A DNA stretch of 64,000 nucleotides from Dyella halodurans (GTDB lineage Bacteria; Pseudomonadota; Gammaproteobacteria; Xanthomonadales; Rhodanobacteraceae). Shown here piece after piece: positions 1-11,232 of this stretch (positions are counted from its first letter, which is position 1; each line of letters starts with the position of its first letter). The notes beneath the pieces are model-generated. The model made no database searches. It saw only the letters and a program-made list of their open reading frames with translations, and was not told the DNA's origin. Made by a program: the position numbers and the translations under genes. The stretch is taken from contig NZ_JAPDPF010000001.1 of NCBI RefSeq assembly GCF_026283925.1, positions 803,399-867,398 of the forward strand. Direction: 5' to 3'.

Positions 1-2663
1 TTGATGGTGCCGTCGATATCCACCGGCGAGTTGTCGTCCAGCGCCGCCTGCACCGACAGGTCGGCGGGCGGGTCGCCGGGCGTGGTGCCAAAGGCCCCGA
101 TCTTGCCGGTGAGCTTGGTCAGGTTGGCGGTGTAATTCGGCTTGATGAAGTTGTCGGTGTAGTTGAGCTGGCCGTTGAGCAGGGTGAGGCCGCCGATATG
201 GATGTCGGCCGGCGGCGAGGCGGGCGCTGCCGGCGCGGCCGTGGCGGGTGCGGTGGCGACGGCGACCGGAGCCGATGGCTTCGGTGCCGCCGGGGCCACC
301 GGCGAGAGCGGCACACCACCTTCGGCGCGGGTCACCGAGACCGGCGCCTGCTCCGGGTTGGCCACCACCTCGGACAAGTTCAGCGTGCCGTTGGCATTGA
401 CGATCACGCGCGCGTAGAACGAGCTGAGCACCAGGTTGCCCGCGTGCATGCGCGGGGCGCCGGTGCCATACGCGGCGTCGAGGTTGGAGGCGCTGAGCGT
501 GCGCCAGCGCAGGAAGTCATCGCCGGTGAGCTTGTCCTGCACGCGTACCTGCTCGAGTGCGGCACTGCCCTGGTAATTGATCTTGGGGTCCTTGCCGCGG
601 CCGTCGTAGTGCAGCTTGCCGTTGCCGCTCACGCGCGCGCTGGCGATGGTCACATTGAGCGGCACGCTGATGTAGGACGTGAAACTGGCGAGGTCGATCT
701 GCTTGGAGGTCAGCTGCACATCGGCCATGGCCGGCGTGGGCTGCACCTTGCCGTTGACCGAAAAGCTGCCCTTGCCGATGCTGCCTTCCAGCTTCATCGT
801 GCGCGGCTGATCCAGCTTGTCGGTCAGATCGTCGATACCGCCCTTGAGCGCGGTCACCTGGATGTTCACTGGCTTCTCGCCCGAGGCCTGGTCAGTGAAA
901 TTGACGCTGGCGTTGTCCATGCCCAGGTGGGCCACGCTCCAGTGCCACGGTGGCGTAGCGTCCGCTGCCGCCTTGCCGGCCGGCCCCTTCGCCGCGAACA
1001 GATCCAGCAAGGTGATGCGCTTATGCGAATCGCGCACCACGTCCACGGCAAAACCATCGGCCGTCACCGTGCCCAGCTGCGCCTGGCGATCGGCCAGATC
1101 GATCAGGTTGATCTCGGTATCGGCCTTGTTCCAGGCCACGGGCGCGCCGTGACCTTTGACCTGGGGTTCCAGCGCGAAGTCGGTGACGGTGGTGTGCGCA
1201 TCGGCGAGATGCACGTTGACCGCCTTGCTCCAGTCGAGCTGAAGCTTGCCGTTAGCGTCGAGCTTGCCCTTGGTGACGCGCGCAGCCAGGCCTTGATAGG
1301 CGACCGCCTGCAGCGGCACCAGGTCGACCTGCTTCATCTCCAGCGTGCCGGCCAGCCGCGCGGCGGCCAGATCCAGCGTGCCCTTGGCGACAACCTCGCC
1401 GCCGAACAACTGGCCGGCGAGATCGAGCTTGCCGGCAGGCGCGGGCAGCTTGCTCAGGCCCTCCAGGCTACCGTGCAGGCGGACCAGGTCGAGCTTGTCC
1501 TTGCTCGGGCTGGTGTAATGCACGGCGCTATCGTCAAGCAGCATCGCGGCGATGCGCAGGTCCATCGGGGGTGAGGACGAGTCGGTAGGTGCGGACGGCG
1601 CGGTCAGCGTGTCCAGGTTGCTATGGCCTGCCTCGTCCAGCGCATAGTGCAGCTGCGCCTGGGTGAGCTTGAGCGTGCCCAGGTGATAGCGCGAGACCAG
1701 CGGCTGTACATCCTGCAGATCCACACTGGCGTGGCCGAGCGTGAGGATGGGCTGCTCATGGTTGCTGTTGAGCACGAAGTCGTCCAGCTCAAGATTGCCG
1801 GTCAGCTCCACCAGAGGCGTGGGCTTGGCTTGGACGAAGTGCAGGTCCAGCTTGCCGCTGGCCAGTCCCTTGGGAATGGCCACCGGCAGCGGGGTGGGGG
1901 CGTAGGCCAGGTAACGCGGCAGGTCCAGGCGGTCGAGCTGGAAGTTGATCGTGGATTCGCGGCTGTCGGCGAACGGTTTGGTATGACCTTCGATGTGCAG
2001 CGGGCTGCCGTCCACCTTCATCGACAGCAGCGGCTGCACGAACACATCGGTATCGTTGGGCAGGTTGGCGATGAAGGGGATGCCGACCTCTAGCTGCTCG
2101 ACGTGGTGCAGTGCCTTCATCAGCTGGTCGTCGAACTGAACGTCGCCGTTGTGCACGCTGATGTTGGACAGCGCAAAACGGGTCGGCGGCGTCTTCGGGT
2201 CGGTCGGCTTGGACGCGTAGCGCTCGATCAGGTCGGTGAAATTGAAGCGCTGGTCGGGCGTGCGCACGATGCGGATGCGCGGATGCTGCAGGCTGAACTC
2301 ATCCAGCACGGGCGCCATGCGGAACAGCGCGGTCCACGAGCTGTCGATCACCGCCTCGTCGACATCGACGAACGGCGATTTGCCGTCGCGATCGCCAATG
2401 TGCAACTGATCCAGACGCAGGCGCAAGGTATACGGATTGAGGTGCACCGCGCCGATGGTCACCGGTCGCGACAGCGCGGCGCTGGCGCGCTTCTCGATCT
2501 GGCTGTGGATGATGGGCGGCGCGACGAAGAAGCCGAGCAGGCCGAACACGACCACCGCGATGGCGGTGATCGCGGTCCATTTACGGACCCGATGCGACCG
2601 GTAGACGGCAAGGGCCCAGTCGCGTCCGGCGGCCAGGCGGGGGTTGCTGAACAGATCAGCCAT
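1..2663 (-). CDS. AsmA-like DUF748 domain protein (3' end cut by window edge)
   Basis: The frame is open for 887 codons from an ATG at 2663 to the window edge, so the C-terminus is missing. The N-terminus has a short cytoplasmic segment, then one membrane helix at about residues 30-48, then a very long periplasmic region. That region is rich in repeated beta-strand segments, and near the left edge has the DUF748-type phrase IGGLTLLNGQLNYTD. AsmA/DUF748 proteins are inner-membrane-anchored envelope proteins thought to be related to lipid-transfer bridges; the role of this one is unknown. A GGGAG stretch lies about 10 nt before the start. An Ala/Pro-rich linker lies around positions 195-300. 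A large open frame on the opposite strand is a codon-bias shadow. Confidence 0.85.
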   Translation of the reverse strand, partial: MADLFSNPRLAAGRDWALAVYRSHRVRKWTAITAIAVVVFGLLGFFVAPPIIHSQIEKRASAALSRPVTIGAVHLNPYTLRLRLDQLHIGDRDGKSPFVDVDEAVIDSSWTALFRMAPVLDEFSLQHPRIRIVRTPDQRFNFTDLIERYASKPTDPKTPPTRFALSNISVHNGDVQFDDQLMKALHHVEQLEVGIPFIANLPNDTDVFVQPLLSMKVDGSPLHIEGHTKPFADSRESTINFQLDRLDLPRYLAYAPTPLPVAIPKGLASGKLDLHFVQAKPTPLVELTGNLELDDFVLNSNHEQPILTLGHASVDLQDVQPLVSRYHLGTLKLTQAQLHYALDEAGHSNLDTLTAPSAPTDSSSPPMDLRIAAMLLDDSAVHYTSPSKDKLDLVRLHGSLEGLSKLPAPAGKLDLAGQLFGGEVVAKGTLDLAAARLAGTLEMKQVDLVPLQAVAYQGLAARVTKGKLDANGKLQLDWSKAVNVHLADAHTTVTDFALEPQVKGHGAPVAWNKADTEINLIDLADRQAQLGTVTADGFAVDVVRDSHKRITLLDLFAAKGPAGKAAADATPPWHWSVAHLGMDNASVNFTDQASGEKPVNIQVTALKGGIDDLTDKLDQPRTMKLEGSIGKGSFSVNGKVQPTPAMADVQLTSKQIDLASFTSYISVPLNVTIASARVSGNGKLHYDGRGKDPKINYQGSAALEQVRVQDKLTGDDFLRWRTLSASNLDAAYGTGAPRMHAGNLVLSSFYARVIVNANGTLNLSEVVANPEQAPVSVTRAEGGVPLSPVAPAAPKPSAPVAVATAPATAAPAAPASPPADIHIGGLTLLNGQLNYTDNFIKPNYTANLTKLTGKIGAFGTTPGDPPADLSVQAALDDNSPVDIDGTI

Positions 2664-2785
2664 CCGACGATGCTCCCATGTCATCGCGCCGACGGCGGGG
2701 ACCACCTGGTCCAACACCTTCGCATTCCGGCGATTCTGTCGGCGCGTTCTGCGCGAAGTTTACCCGGGAGGCTGTGAATCAAGTG

Positions 2786-2824
2786 GGCCTTTTCCGTCAT
2801 TTAGCACAACGGAAAAGGCCTTTT
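2786..2824 (+). terminator. 12-bp hairpin between tdh and the DUF748 gene
   Basis: A perfect 12-bp inverted repeat (GGCCTTTTCCGT at 2786-2797, complement at 2809-2820) has an 11-nt loop and is followed on the plus strand by TTTT. Both neighbouring genes run leftward, so in their direction it is an intercistronic hairpin without a strong U-tract. It probably stabilises or ends tdh mRNA. Confidence 0.5.
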
Positions 2825-2866
2825 GTGATGGACGTTCAGGCTGCGTAAGAGACTGTAGACCGGCTC

Positions 2867-3901
2867 TTACGTCCAGGAGCACACGACCTTGCCGCACTTG
2901 CCGGCATCCATCAGGTCGAAACCCTTCTGGAAGTCGTCGATGGCGATCTGGTGGGTGAGTACCTTCTGCAGCGGGAAGCCGGTCAGCACCATCTGGGTCA
3001 TCTTGTACCAGGTCTCGTACATGCGACGGCCGTAGATGCCCTGCATGGTGAGGCCCTTGAAGATCACCTTGTCCCAGTCGATGCCGGCGCCCTTGGGCAG
3101 GATGCCGAGCAGGGCGATCTTGCCGCCGTGATACATGCAGTCGAGCATGTCGTTGAAGGCGCGCGGGTTGCCGCTCATTTCCAGACCCACGTCGAAGCCT
3201 TCCATGTGCAGGTCCTTCATCACGTCCTTCAGCGACTGGTTCGCCACGTTCACCACGCGGGTGGCGCCCATGTCGGCCGCCAGCTTCAGGCGGTAGTCGT
3301 TGACGTCGGTGACCACCACGTTGCGCGCGCCCACATGCTTGGCGATGCCGGCGGCAATGATGCCGATCGGGCCTGCGCCGGTGATCAGCACGTCCTCGCC
3401 GATCAGGTCGAACTCGAGCGCACAGTGCGCGGCATTGCCATAAGGATCGAAGAACGCGGCCAGCTCGGACGGGATCTGGTCCGGAATCGGCCACAGGTTC
3501 GAGGCCGGCATGGTCATGTACTCGGCAAACGCACCGTTGCGGTTCACGCCGATGCCGACGGTGTTCGGGCACAGGTGCTGGCGGCCGGCGCGGCAATTGC
3601 GGCAGTGACCACAGACGATGTGGCCTTCGGCCGAGACGCGGTCGCCGATCTTGTAGCCGGTGACGCCGGGGCCGATCTCCACGACACGGCCGACGAACTC
3701 ATGGCCGATGGTCAGGCCGGGCTTGATGGTGCGCTGCGACCAGTCGTCCCACTTATAGATGTGCAGATCGGTACCGCAGATCGCGGTCTTCTCCATCTTG
3801 ATCAGCACCTCGTTGGGGCCGACCTCGGGAACGGGCACTTCTTCCATCCAGATGCCCTGTTCGGGCTTGACCTTGACCAGGGCTTTCATCATCTGCGGCA
3901 T
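2867..3901 (-). CDS. tdh: L-threonine 3-dehydrogenase
   Basis: This is a zinc medium-chain dehydrogenase that oxidises L-threonine to 2-amino-3-ketobutyrate with NAD, the first step of threonine breakdown to glycine. The 344-residue product closely follows E. coli Tdh (341). The catalytic-zinc region is [17 protein letters not shown], the structural zinc site is [15 protein letters not shown], and the nucleotide-binding loop is GAGPIGI. The ATG at 3901 is preferred because GGAAA lies about 7 nt upstream; ATGs at 3892 and 3889 are in frame and would match the E. coli start more exactly. The glycine product links it loosely to gcvP further along, but the two are not in one operon. Confidence 0.95.
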   Translation of the reverse strand: MPQMMKALVKVKPEQGIWMEEVPVPEVGPNEVLIKMEKTAICGTDLHIYKWDDWSQRTIKPGLTIGHEFVGRVVEIGPGVTGYKIGDRVSAEGHIVCGHCRNCRAGRQHLCPNTVGIGVNRNGAFAEYMTMPASNLWPIPDQIPSELAAFFDPYGNAAHCALEFDLIGEDVLITGAGPIGIIAAGIAKHVGARNVVVTDVNDYRLKLAADMGATRVVNVANQSLKDVMKDLHMEGFDVGLEMSGNPRAFNDMLDCMYHGGKIALLGILPKGAGIDWDKVIFKGLTMQGIYGRRMYETWYKMTQMVLTGFPLQKVLTHQIAIDDFQKGFDLMDAGKCGKVVCSWT

Positions 3902-4199
3902 GGGATTTCCGTGGGGAGGGCGGGAAAACGACAATTATAGGAGGCGGGACGCCATATCGCTTTCCTGCACTGCAGCGTTGCCGTCGTTATCCAGCGCCAG
4001 AATGTGCGCAAGTTCATGCGGCCTCCCGTGGGGAAGCCGTTGATGTGACGGGAAAACCGACTCCTGACCGACACCCCGGCCGGGTGGCCGGGCGCGGCAC
4101 GATCTGGCTGGCCTCAACCTGGACAGGCGTGGGGAGACGGTGCGCGTGACTCGACCATGGGCAAGGGCGCAGCCTGCTTCGCCCGTTACACTGATGGCC

Positions 4200-5165
4200 A
4201 TGTCTGTTTCCTCTGTTGCGTTCGAACACCGTCCACCAGCGATCTTTCTCATGGGGCCAACCGCCTCGGGGAAAACGGCGCTCGCCTGTGCGCTCAGCGA
4301 GCGCTTTCCCGTGGACCTGGTCAGCGTCGACTCGGCCCTGGTTTATCGCGGCATGGATATCGGCACGGCCAAGCCGGACGCGGCCACGCTGGCGCGCTAT
4401 CCCCATCGCTTGATTGACATCCGCGATCCAGCCGAGCCGTATTCGGCGGCGGATTTTCGCGCCGACGCCGTCGCAGCGATGCAGCAGATCACCGCGCAGG
4501 GCAGGGTGCCCCTGCTGGTGGGTGGCACCGGGCTCTACTTCCGCGCATTGCAGCAGGGCCTGTCACAGCTGCCCGAGGCCGATGCTGCGATCCGCGAGCG
4601 TCTGGCGGCGGAGGCGGCAAGGCTTGGCTGGCCGGCCATGCATGAGCGCCTGGCCACGCTCGATCCCGCTGCCGCGGCCAGGATCGGGCCGAACGATGCG
4701 CAGCGCGTGCAGCGCGCGCTCGAGGTGATCGAGCTCACCGGTCGGCCGCTGTCCGAACAACAGCGTGGTGGAAGCGGCGAGCGATTCCCCTGGCGCGTGC
4801 TAAAGCTGGCCTTGCTGCCGGCTGATCGCGGGCCGCTGCATGCGCGCATTGCCGAACGCTTCGACGCCATGCTCGCGCATGGCTTTCTCGATGAGGTGCG
4901 CGCGCTGCGGGCACGCGGCGACCTGCATGCGGATCTGCCGGCGATCCGCGCCGTCGGCTATCGCCAGGCCTGGGAGCATCTGGATGGCCAGACGGATGCC
5001 GCCGAATTTCGCGACCGCGGCATTTTCGCCACACGGCAACTCGCCAAGCGGCAGATCACCTGGTTGCGCAGCGAGCTCGATGCACGCGTGTTCGATCCGG
5101 AGCGGCCCGGCCTGGTGGAGCGTGCGCAACAGGCACTGTCGCTGTTCCTCGGGTCGCCCGATTAG
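4200..5165 (+). CDS. miaA: tRNA dimethylallyltransferase
   Basis: MiaA transfers a dimethylallyl group to N6 of A37 in tRNAs that read UNN codons. The 321-residue product has the P-loop GPTASGKT at about residues 19-26, then the [16 protein letters not shown] and [12 protein letters not shown] motifs of the family, and a C-terminal tRNA-contact region with [12 protein letters not shown]. In-frame ATGs at 4194 and 4200 and a GTG at 4140 are possible starts; 4200 gives a length close to the E. coli protein (316). It lies directly upstream of hfq and hflX, the common gammaproteobacterial order. Confidence 0.95.
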   Translation: MSVSSVAFEHRPPAIFLMGPTASGKTALACALSERFPVDLVSVDSALVYRGMDIGTAKPDAATLARYPHRLIDIRDPAEPYSAADFRADAVAAMQQITAQGRVPLLVGGTGLYFRALQQGLSQLPEADAAIRERLAAEAARLGWPAMHERLATLDPAAAARIGPNDAQRVQRALEVIELTGRPLSEQQRGGSGERFPWRVLKLALLPADRGPLHARIAERFDAMLAHGFLDEVRALRARGDLHADLPAIRAVGYRQAWEHLDGQTDAAEFRDRGIFATRQLAKRQITWLRSELDARVFDPERPGLVERAQQALSLFLGSPD

Positions 5166-5261
5166 GGCCTGGCGAAGGCTTTGGCGGCGCGGCGTCTAAA
5201 CGTCTTTTTCACACCTGCCGAAAAGCTGCATTTTCTCTTTCATCAACGATTTAAAAGTGGT

Positions 5262-5267
5262 TAATAT
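5262..5267 (+). promoter_or_regulatory. possible -10 element upstream of hfq
   Basis: TAATAT lies about 70 bp before hfq in the most AT-rich stretch of the miaA-hfq gap. A weak TTCATC lies about 17 bp upstream. The pattern is suggestive only. Confidence 0.3.
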
Positions 5268-5337
5268 TCGAGGCATTGGGTCGGGGCGCCGTGTGCGTCT
5301 TTTCTCCGGCCTGTCCGTTGCGAGGGGAGAACAAAAA

Positions 5338-5616
5338 ATGTCCAAAGGGCAATCATTGCAAGATCCATTTTTGAACGCATTGCGCCGCGAGCGCGTCCCG
5401 GTCGCCATCTACCTGGTCAACGGCATCAAGCTTCAGGGCACGATCGAGTCCTTCGATCAGTTCGTGGTGCTGCTGCGCAACCAGGTGAGCCAGATGGTCT
5501 ACAAGCACGCCATTTCCACCGTGGTACCGAGCCGCAACGTGCGCATGGGCAACGGCCATGATGGACACGACGGACACGGTGACGCGCCAGCCGGAGCCGC
5601 CGACGCGGACGGTTGA
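5338..5616 (+). CDS. hfq: RNA chaperone Hfq
   Basis: Hfq is the hexameric Sm-like protein that anneals small RNAs to mRNAs. The 92-residue product has the core Sm1 region ([21 protein letters not shown]) and the Sm2 signature YKHAIST at about residues 55-61. The C-terminal tail is short and rich in Gly, His and Asp ([10 protein letters not shown]), unlike the longer E. coli tail. A strong ribosome site (GAGGGGAGA) lies 9-17 nt before the ATG. It sits between miaA and hflX as in most gammaproteobacteria. Confidence 0.97.
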   Translation: MSKGQSLQDPFLNALRRERVPVAIYLVNGIKLQGTIESFDQFVVLLRNQVSQMVYKHAISTVVPSRNVRMGNGHDGHDGHGDAPAGAADADG

Positions 5617-5778
5617 TTCAGCCGGCCGGACAACCCATGTGGATAGGGCGCCGAGTCGCTTAGACGCGGTGCGGCGTCCTCCGTTGGTCGTGTATCGACA
5701 TACACTTCACCATTCCGGCATGGCTCCGCGGGCCCGTGGCTCGCGGGGCGGCCCGTCCATATAGGTCATCCCAACCTC

Positions 5779-7089
5779 GTGTTTGATCGTCAAAAGAAAG
5801 GCGACCGCGCCGTCCTTGTTCTCCCGCATTCGCGCGGCGAGGGTGATGCGGGGCGGCGTGCCGAAGAATTCGCCGAGCTGGTGAAGTCGGCTGGCGCCGA
5901 GATCCTGGCCAGCATCGCCGCCCGCATCGATGTGCCCAATCCCCGTTATTACATCGGTACCGGCAAGGCCGATGAGGTTGCCGAAGCCGTGCGCGCGGTC
6001 GACGCGGACGTGGTGCTGATCGACCACATCCTGTCGCCGGTGCAGGAGCGCAACCTCGAGAAGCTGCTCAATATCCGCGTGGTCGACCGTGCGGGCCTGA
6101 TCCTGGACATCTTCGCCCAGCGTGCCCGTTCGCATGAAGGCAAGCTCGAGGTGGAACTGGCCCAGCTCAAGCACCTGGCCACCCGCCTGGTGCGTGGCTG
6201 GACCCATCTGGATACCCAGCGCGGCGGTGCCATCGGCAACCGCGGCCCGGGCGAAACCCAGCTGGAAACCGACCGCCGCCTGTTGGCCGAACGCGTGAAA
6301 ATGCTCACCAAGCGGCTGGAGAAGGTGCAGACGCAGCGTGGCCAGCAGCGCCGTGCGCGCTTGCGCAATACGGTGCCGCGGGTGGCCCTGGTGGGCTACA
6401 CCAATGCCGGCAAGTCGACCTTGTTCAATGTATTGACCGAGGGCGAGGTGTTCGCCGCCGACCTGCTGTTCGCCACGCTCGACCCGACCGTGCGCAAGCT
6501 CGATGGTCTGTCCTGTGGTCCGGCCGTGCTGGCCGATACCGTGGGCTTCATCCGTGAGTTGCCGCATGACTTGGTGGCCGCTTTCCGCGGCACCCTGGCC
6601 GAAGCGCGCGATGCCGACCTGCTGTTGCATGTCAGCGATGCCGCCGACGAGGAGCGCGAGCGGCTGTCGCGCGTGGTCGATCGCGTGCTCGACGAAATCG
6701 ACGCGGGTGAGCTGCCGCAATTGCGGGTGATGAACAAGATCGACCTGGCTGGCGTCGAGCCACGCATCGACCGCAATGGTGAGGGTCGGCCGCAGACGGT
6801 GTGGCTTTCCGCCGCAACCGGCGAGGGCCTGGACCTGCTGCGCCAGGCGCTGGGCGAACTCCTCGGTGGCGAACGCGTGCAGTCGGAGCTGCATCTGCCG
6901 TTGTCCGCCGGCCGCCTGCATGCCCGCCTCAAGGCGGCCGGCGCGATTGCCGGCGAAGTGGTGGACGAAGGCGGCTGGCGCCTGGCCATCGACGCGCCGC
7001 GCAGCGTGATTGCGCCCCTGAGCGGTGGCAGCGCCGCCGAGGCTGCCTTGCTGCAGGATTTGCTGGGGGAGGTCGAGGAACCCCTGTAG
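5779..7089 (+). CDS. hflX: ribosome-associated GTPase HflX
   Basis: HflX is a GTPase that splits stalled ribosomes under stress. The 436-residue protein has the HflX N-terminal domain, the glycine-rich linker (RGPGETQLETDRR, about 155-167), and a G domain with G1 GYTNAGKST (206-214), G3 DTVGF (253-257) and G4 NKID (319-322). The start is a GTG, with MFDRQKKGDRAVLV as the first residues. It follows hfq by about 160 bp. The 265 bp after it up to hflK hold no gene. Confidence 0.96.
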   Translation: MFDRQKKGDRAVLVLPHSRGEGDAGRRAEEFAELVKSAGAEILASIAARIDVPNPRYYIGTGKADEVAEAVRAVDADVVLIDHILSPVQERNLEKLLNIRVVDRAGLILDIFAQRARSHEGKLEVELAQLKHLATRLVRGWTHLDTQRGGAIGNRGPGETQLETDRRLLAERVKMLTKRLEKVQTQRGQQRRARLRNTVPRVALVGYTNAGKSTLFNVLTEGEVFAADLLFATLDPTVRKLDGLSCGPAVLADTVGFIRELPHDLVAAFRGTLAEARDADLLLHVSDAADEERERLSRVVDRVLDEIDAGELPQLRVMNKIDLAGVEPRIDRNGEGRPQTVWLSAATGEGLDLLRQALGELLGGERVQSELHLPLSAGRLHARLKAAGAIAGEVVDEGGWRLAIDAPRSVIAPLSGGSAAEAALLQDLLGEVEEPL

Positions 7090-7212
7090 TGCCCAGGCCG
7101 GGCCGGATCGTCCAGGGCCGCAGAGCTCGGTGGGTGATCGAGGGGCCGGGCGTGCTGCGGCAGCAGATCGAGGGCGCGTTCAGCCGGGGGAGGAATCCCC
7201 GTCCGGCTCTGA

Positions 7213-7218
7213 TAGAAT
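7213..7218 (+). promoter_or_regulatory. possible -10 element for hflKC
   Basis: TAGAAT lies about 140 bp before hflK in the hflX-hflK gap. No clear -35 is visible, so this is weak. Confidence 0.25.
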
Positions 7219-7354
7219 GAGCGGCGTTTGTGCGGCCATTCCGTGCCTCGGCGGCACACTTGCCACGACGCGCCCTCGCCACCATGTCTAAACCCGTTCA
7301 ACCTGCTTTCCGGCCAAAGTTGCCGGCCTCCCAGCGGCCTCAAGGAGACTGACC

Positions 7355-8530
7355 ATGGCCTGGAACGAACCCGGTAACGGGCAGCGTGATCCCTGGGGCA
7401 AGAACCGCCAGTCCGGCAACAAGCCGGGCCTGGAGGACATGCTCAAGCAGCTTCGCAACCGTCTGGGCAACCTGGGCGGTGGCGTCGGCGGCATTTTCAC
7501 CATTCTGCTGGCGCTGGTGCTGGCGTGGTTGCTGATCAGCAGCTACACCATCGTCGATGCGCGCCAGGCTGGCGTGGTGCTGCGTTTTGGCCAGTACTCG
7601 CGCACCCTGCCGCCGGGCTTCCATCTCAAGCTGCCGGCGCCGATCGAGACCGTCACCAAGGTCGGCACGACCGAGATCCGTTCGGTATCGGACAAGGTGC
7701 GCATGCTGACCAGCGACGAGAACATCATCTCGGTCGACTTCAACGTGCAGTACCAGGTTTCCGATGCGCGCAAATACCTGTTTTCGCTGAGCGGCCCGCC
7801 GGAAGACACCTTGCGCCAGGCGGCCGAGGCGGCCGTGCGTACCGTAGTTGGCGCCAATGTGATGGACAACATCCTCACCAGCCAGGGCTCCGAGCCGACC
7901 GTTGCGCCCGCAGCTGCACCGGCCAGCAGCGTCGCCGCGGCTGCCTCCGCCGCGCCTGCCCCGGTAGCGCCCGTGGCGCCGGCGGTGGCGCAGACCCGCG
8001 ACACCTTGCAGCAGCAGACGCGCGAAATCCTGCAGGCCACGCTGAACGAATATGACGCCGGCCTGCTGGTTACCGACGTCAGCTTCCAGAACGTGGCGCC
8101 GCCGCAGGAAGTGAAGGACGCCTTCGACGACGTCAATGCCGCGCGCGAAGACAAGCAGGGTACCGAGAACAATGCCCGTGCCTACGCCAGCCAGGTGGTG
8201 CCGGTGGCTCGCGGCGATGCCGCGCGCATTTCCGCCGAGGCGCAGGGCTACTCCGCCCAGCGCGTGGCCATTGCCACCGGCGATGCAGCGCGCTTCAACC
8301 TGATCCTGAAGGAATACAAGGCGGCGTCGGACGTGACGCGCCGGCGCCTGTGGCTGGAGACGGTCGAGGACGTCATGTCCAAGAACCCGAAGGTGCTGGA
8401 CGGCTCCGGCGGCCGCAACATGATTTATCTGCCGCTCGATCGCGTGACCGGCAAGGATGTGCCGGGCGTGGGTGCGGTGATGCAATCCGCCGGCAGCGAT
8501 GCCCTGGTTGGCAAGGAGAAGCAGCCATGA
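7355..8530 (+). CDS. hflK: FtsH protease regulator HflK (SPFH family)
   Basis: HflK forms, with HflC, the periplasm-facing membrane cage that encloses FtsH. The 391-residue protein has a Gly/Asn-rich cytoplasmic start, one membrane helix at about 45-65, an SPFH/band-7 domain from about 66, and a coiled-coil C-terminal part with PPQEVKDAFDDVNAAREDKQ. AAGGAGAC lies 7-14 nt upstream. An Ala/Pro/Val-rich stretch of about 35 residues (about 178-213) interrupts the domain just before TRDTLQQQTREILQ; E. coli HflK has no such insert. The stop overlaps the hflC start (ATGA). Confidence 0.95.
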   Translation: MAWNEPGNGQRDPWGKNRQSGNKPGLEDMLKQLRNRLGNLGGGVGGIFTILLALVLAWLLISSYTIVDARQAGVVLRFGQYSRTLPPGFHLKLPAPIETVTKVGTTEIRSVSDKVRMLTSDENIISVDFNVQYQVSDARKYLFSLSGPPEDTLRQAAEAAVRTVVGANVMDNILTSQGSEPTVAPAAAPASSVAAAASAAPAPVAPVAPAVAQTRDTLQQQTREILQATLNEYDAGLLVTDVSFQNVAPPQEVKDAFDDVNAAREDKQGTENNARAYASQVVPVARGDAARISAEAQGYSAQRVAIATGDAARFNLILKEYKAASDVTRRRLWLETVEDVMSKNPKVLDGSGGRNMIYLPLDRVTGKDVPGVGAVMQSAGSDALVGKEKQP

Positions 8531-9396
8531 AGTTCATCTCCGGCATCATTGCTGTGCTGATCGTGCTGATCGGTTTCAACAGCCTGTTCATCGTGAGCGA
8601 AGGCGAGACGGCGCTCGTGCTGCAATTCGGCCGCATCGTGCGCACGGGCGACCAGCCCGGGCTGCACTTCAAGCTGCCCTTCGTGCAACAGGTGATGACG
8701 TTCGACAACCGCATCCTCACGCTGGAAGCGCCGCCGGAACGCTACTTCACTTCGGAGAAGAAGAGCGTCAACGTCGACTTCTTCGTGAAGTGGCGCATTG
8801 CCGACACCGCCACGTATTACCGCGCCACCGCCGGCGACGAGCTGCAGGCGGCCAATCGCCTGACGCCCATCGTCAAGGATGCGCTGCGCTTCGAGTTCAA
8901 CGGACGCACCCTGCAGGAGCTGGTCGCGGCCGGTCGCAAGGACGTGACCGAGCGCGTGCGCAAGCAGACCGATGCGGCGGCCGGCAAGAGCCTCGGCATC
9001 ACCGTGGTCGACGTGCGCATCAAGCGCATCGACCTGCCGGACGAAGTGAGCGAGTCGGTCTACAAGCGCATGCGCGCCGAACGCACCCAGCTGGCCAACG
9101 AGTTGCGTTTCACCGGCCAGCAGGCGGCGGAGACGATCAAGGCCGACGCCGACCGCCAGGCCCAGGTGATCAAGGCCGAGGCCGAGCGTGACGCGGCCAA
9201 GGTGCGCGGCGAGGGCGATGCGCAGGCGGCGGCGATCTACGCGCAGGCTTATGGCCAGGATCCCGAATTCTTCGCGTTTTATCGAAGCCTGGCGGCGTAC
9301 CGTAAGTCGTTCGAGGACGGCAAGGGCGTGCTGGTGCTGAAGCCGGACTCGGAGTTCCTGAAGTATTTCAACGACGGCGCATCGTCCAGGCACTGA
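8527..9396 (+). CDS. hflC: FtsH protease regulator HflC (SPFH family)
   Basis: HflC is the partner of HflK in the FtsH-modulating complex. The ATG at 8527 overlaps the hflK stop by four bases, implying coupled translation. The 289-residue product has an N-terminal membrane helix (about 3-20), the SPFH domain beginning near VSEGETALVLQFGRI, and a long Ala/Glu/Lys-rich helix (QQAAETIKADADRQAQVIKAEAERDAAKVRGEGDAQAAAIY). It ends with the family C-terminal DPEFFAFYRSLAAYRKSF block. A longer in-frame extension upstream lies inside hflK and is not coding. Confidence 0.96.
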   Translation: MKFISGIIAVLIVLIGFNSLFIVSEGETALVLQFGRIVRTGDQPGLHFKLPFVQQVMTFDNRILTLEAPPERYFTSEKKSVNVDFFVKWRIADTATYYRATAGDELQAANRLTPIVKDALRFEFNGRTLQELVAAGRKDVTERVRKQTDAAAGKSLGITVVDVRIKRIDLPDEVSESVYKRMRAERTQLANELRFTGQQAAETIKADADRQAQVIKAEAERDAAKVRGEGDAQAAAIYAQAYGQDPEFFAFYRSLAAYRKSFEDGKGVLVLKPDSEFLKYFNDGASSRH

Positions 9397-9409
9397 GTGG
9401 TAGCGGTCG

Positions 9410-9595
9410 ATGTCGCATGAGCTGTTGGCTGCGTTATGCCTGATGCTGGTGATCGAAGGCTTGGTGTTGTTCGCCGCGCCGCGTGGCTGGCAAGCCACCA
9501 TGCGCGAGGCAGTGAAACTCAGTCCGCGGACGCTGCGTCTGTTTGGTGCGGCTGCCATCGGCATAGGCCTGGTGACGCTGCAGTTGATGCATTGA
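9410..9595 (+). CDS. DUF2065 small membrane protein (YjeT-like)
   Basis: This 61-residue protein has two hydrophobic segments (about 5-21 and 43-59) separated by a short basic stretch (RGWQATMREAVKLSPRTLR). That matches DUF2065/YjeT proteins, which commonly sit between hflC and purA. It starts 13 bp after hflC and is presumably cotranscribed. Its function is unknown. Confidence 0.85.
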   Translation: MSHELLAALCLMLVIEGLVLFAAPRGWQATMREAVKLSPRTLRLFGAAAIGIGLVTLQLMH

Positions 9596-9666
9596 ATGAA
9601 GGCGGTGGATGGGCCGTTCATCCATCGCCGCTAACCGTCGTCCCGGCAGGCGCTGGGGCACTGTGA

Positions 9667-11052
<1,386 letters not shown>

Positions 11053-11075
11053 ATCGGCGGTCGGTGAGTTGCGCA

Positions 11076-11103
11076 AAAAGGCCCCGCATGCGGGGCCTTT
11101 CTG
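11076..11103 (+). terminator. rho-independent terminator of purA
   Basis: AAGGCCCCGC and GCGGGGCCTT form a 10-bp stem with a two-base centre, preceded by an A-run and followed by TTTCTGTTT. It lies about 25 bp after the purA stop. Confidence 0.85.
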
Positions 11104-11232
11104 TTTCTACGCCTGCCCGTGTCCGGGCATGGTCCTGCTCATGCGGCTGGGCCGTCGAGGATCAGCCCGTGGCGCGCGTGTGCGGCCTGGACGAGTGCGC
11201 GCATGGCATCCACGGCCGCTCATCGTCGCCGT

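Noticed and set aside
198..1574. Open frame of 458 codons on the plus strand inside the DUF748 gene
   Set aside because: It is the antisense shadow of a GC-rich gene. The translation is a His/Arg/Val-rich string without family motifs, and the opposite frame gives a consistent AsmA-like protein.
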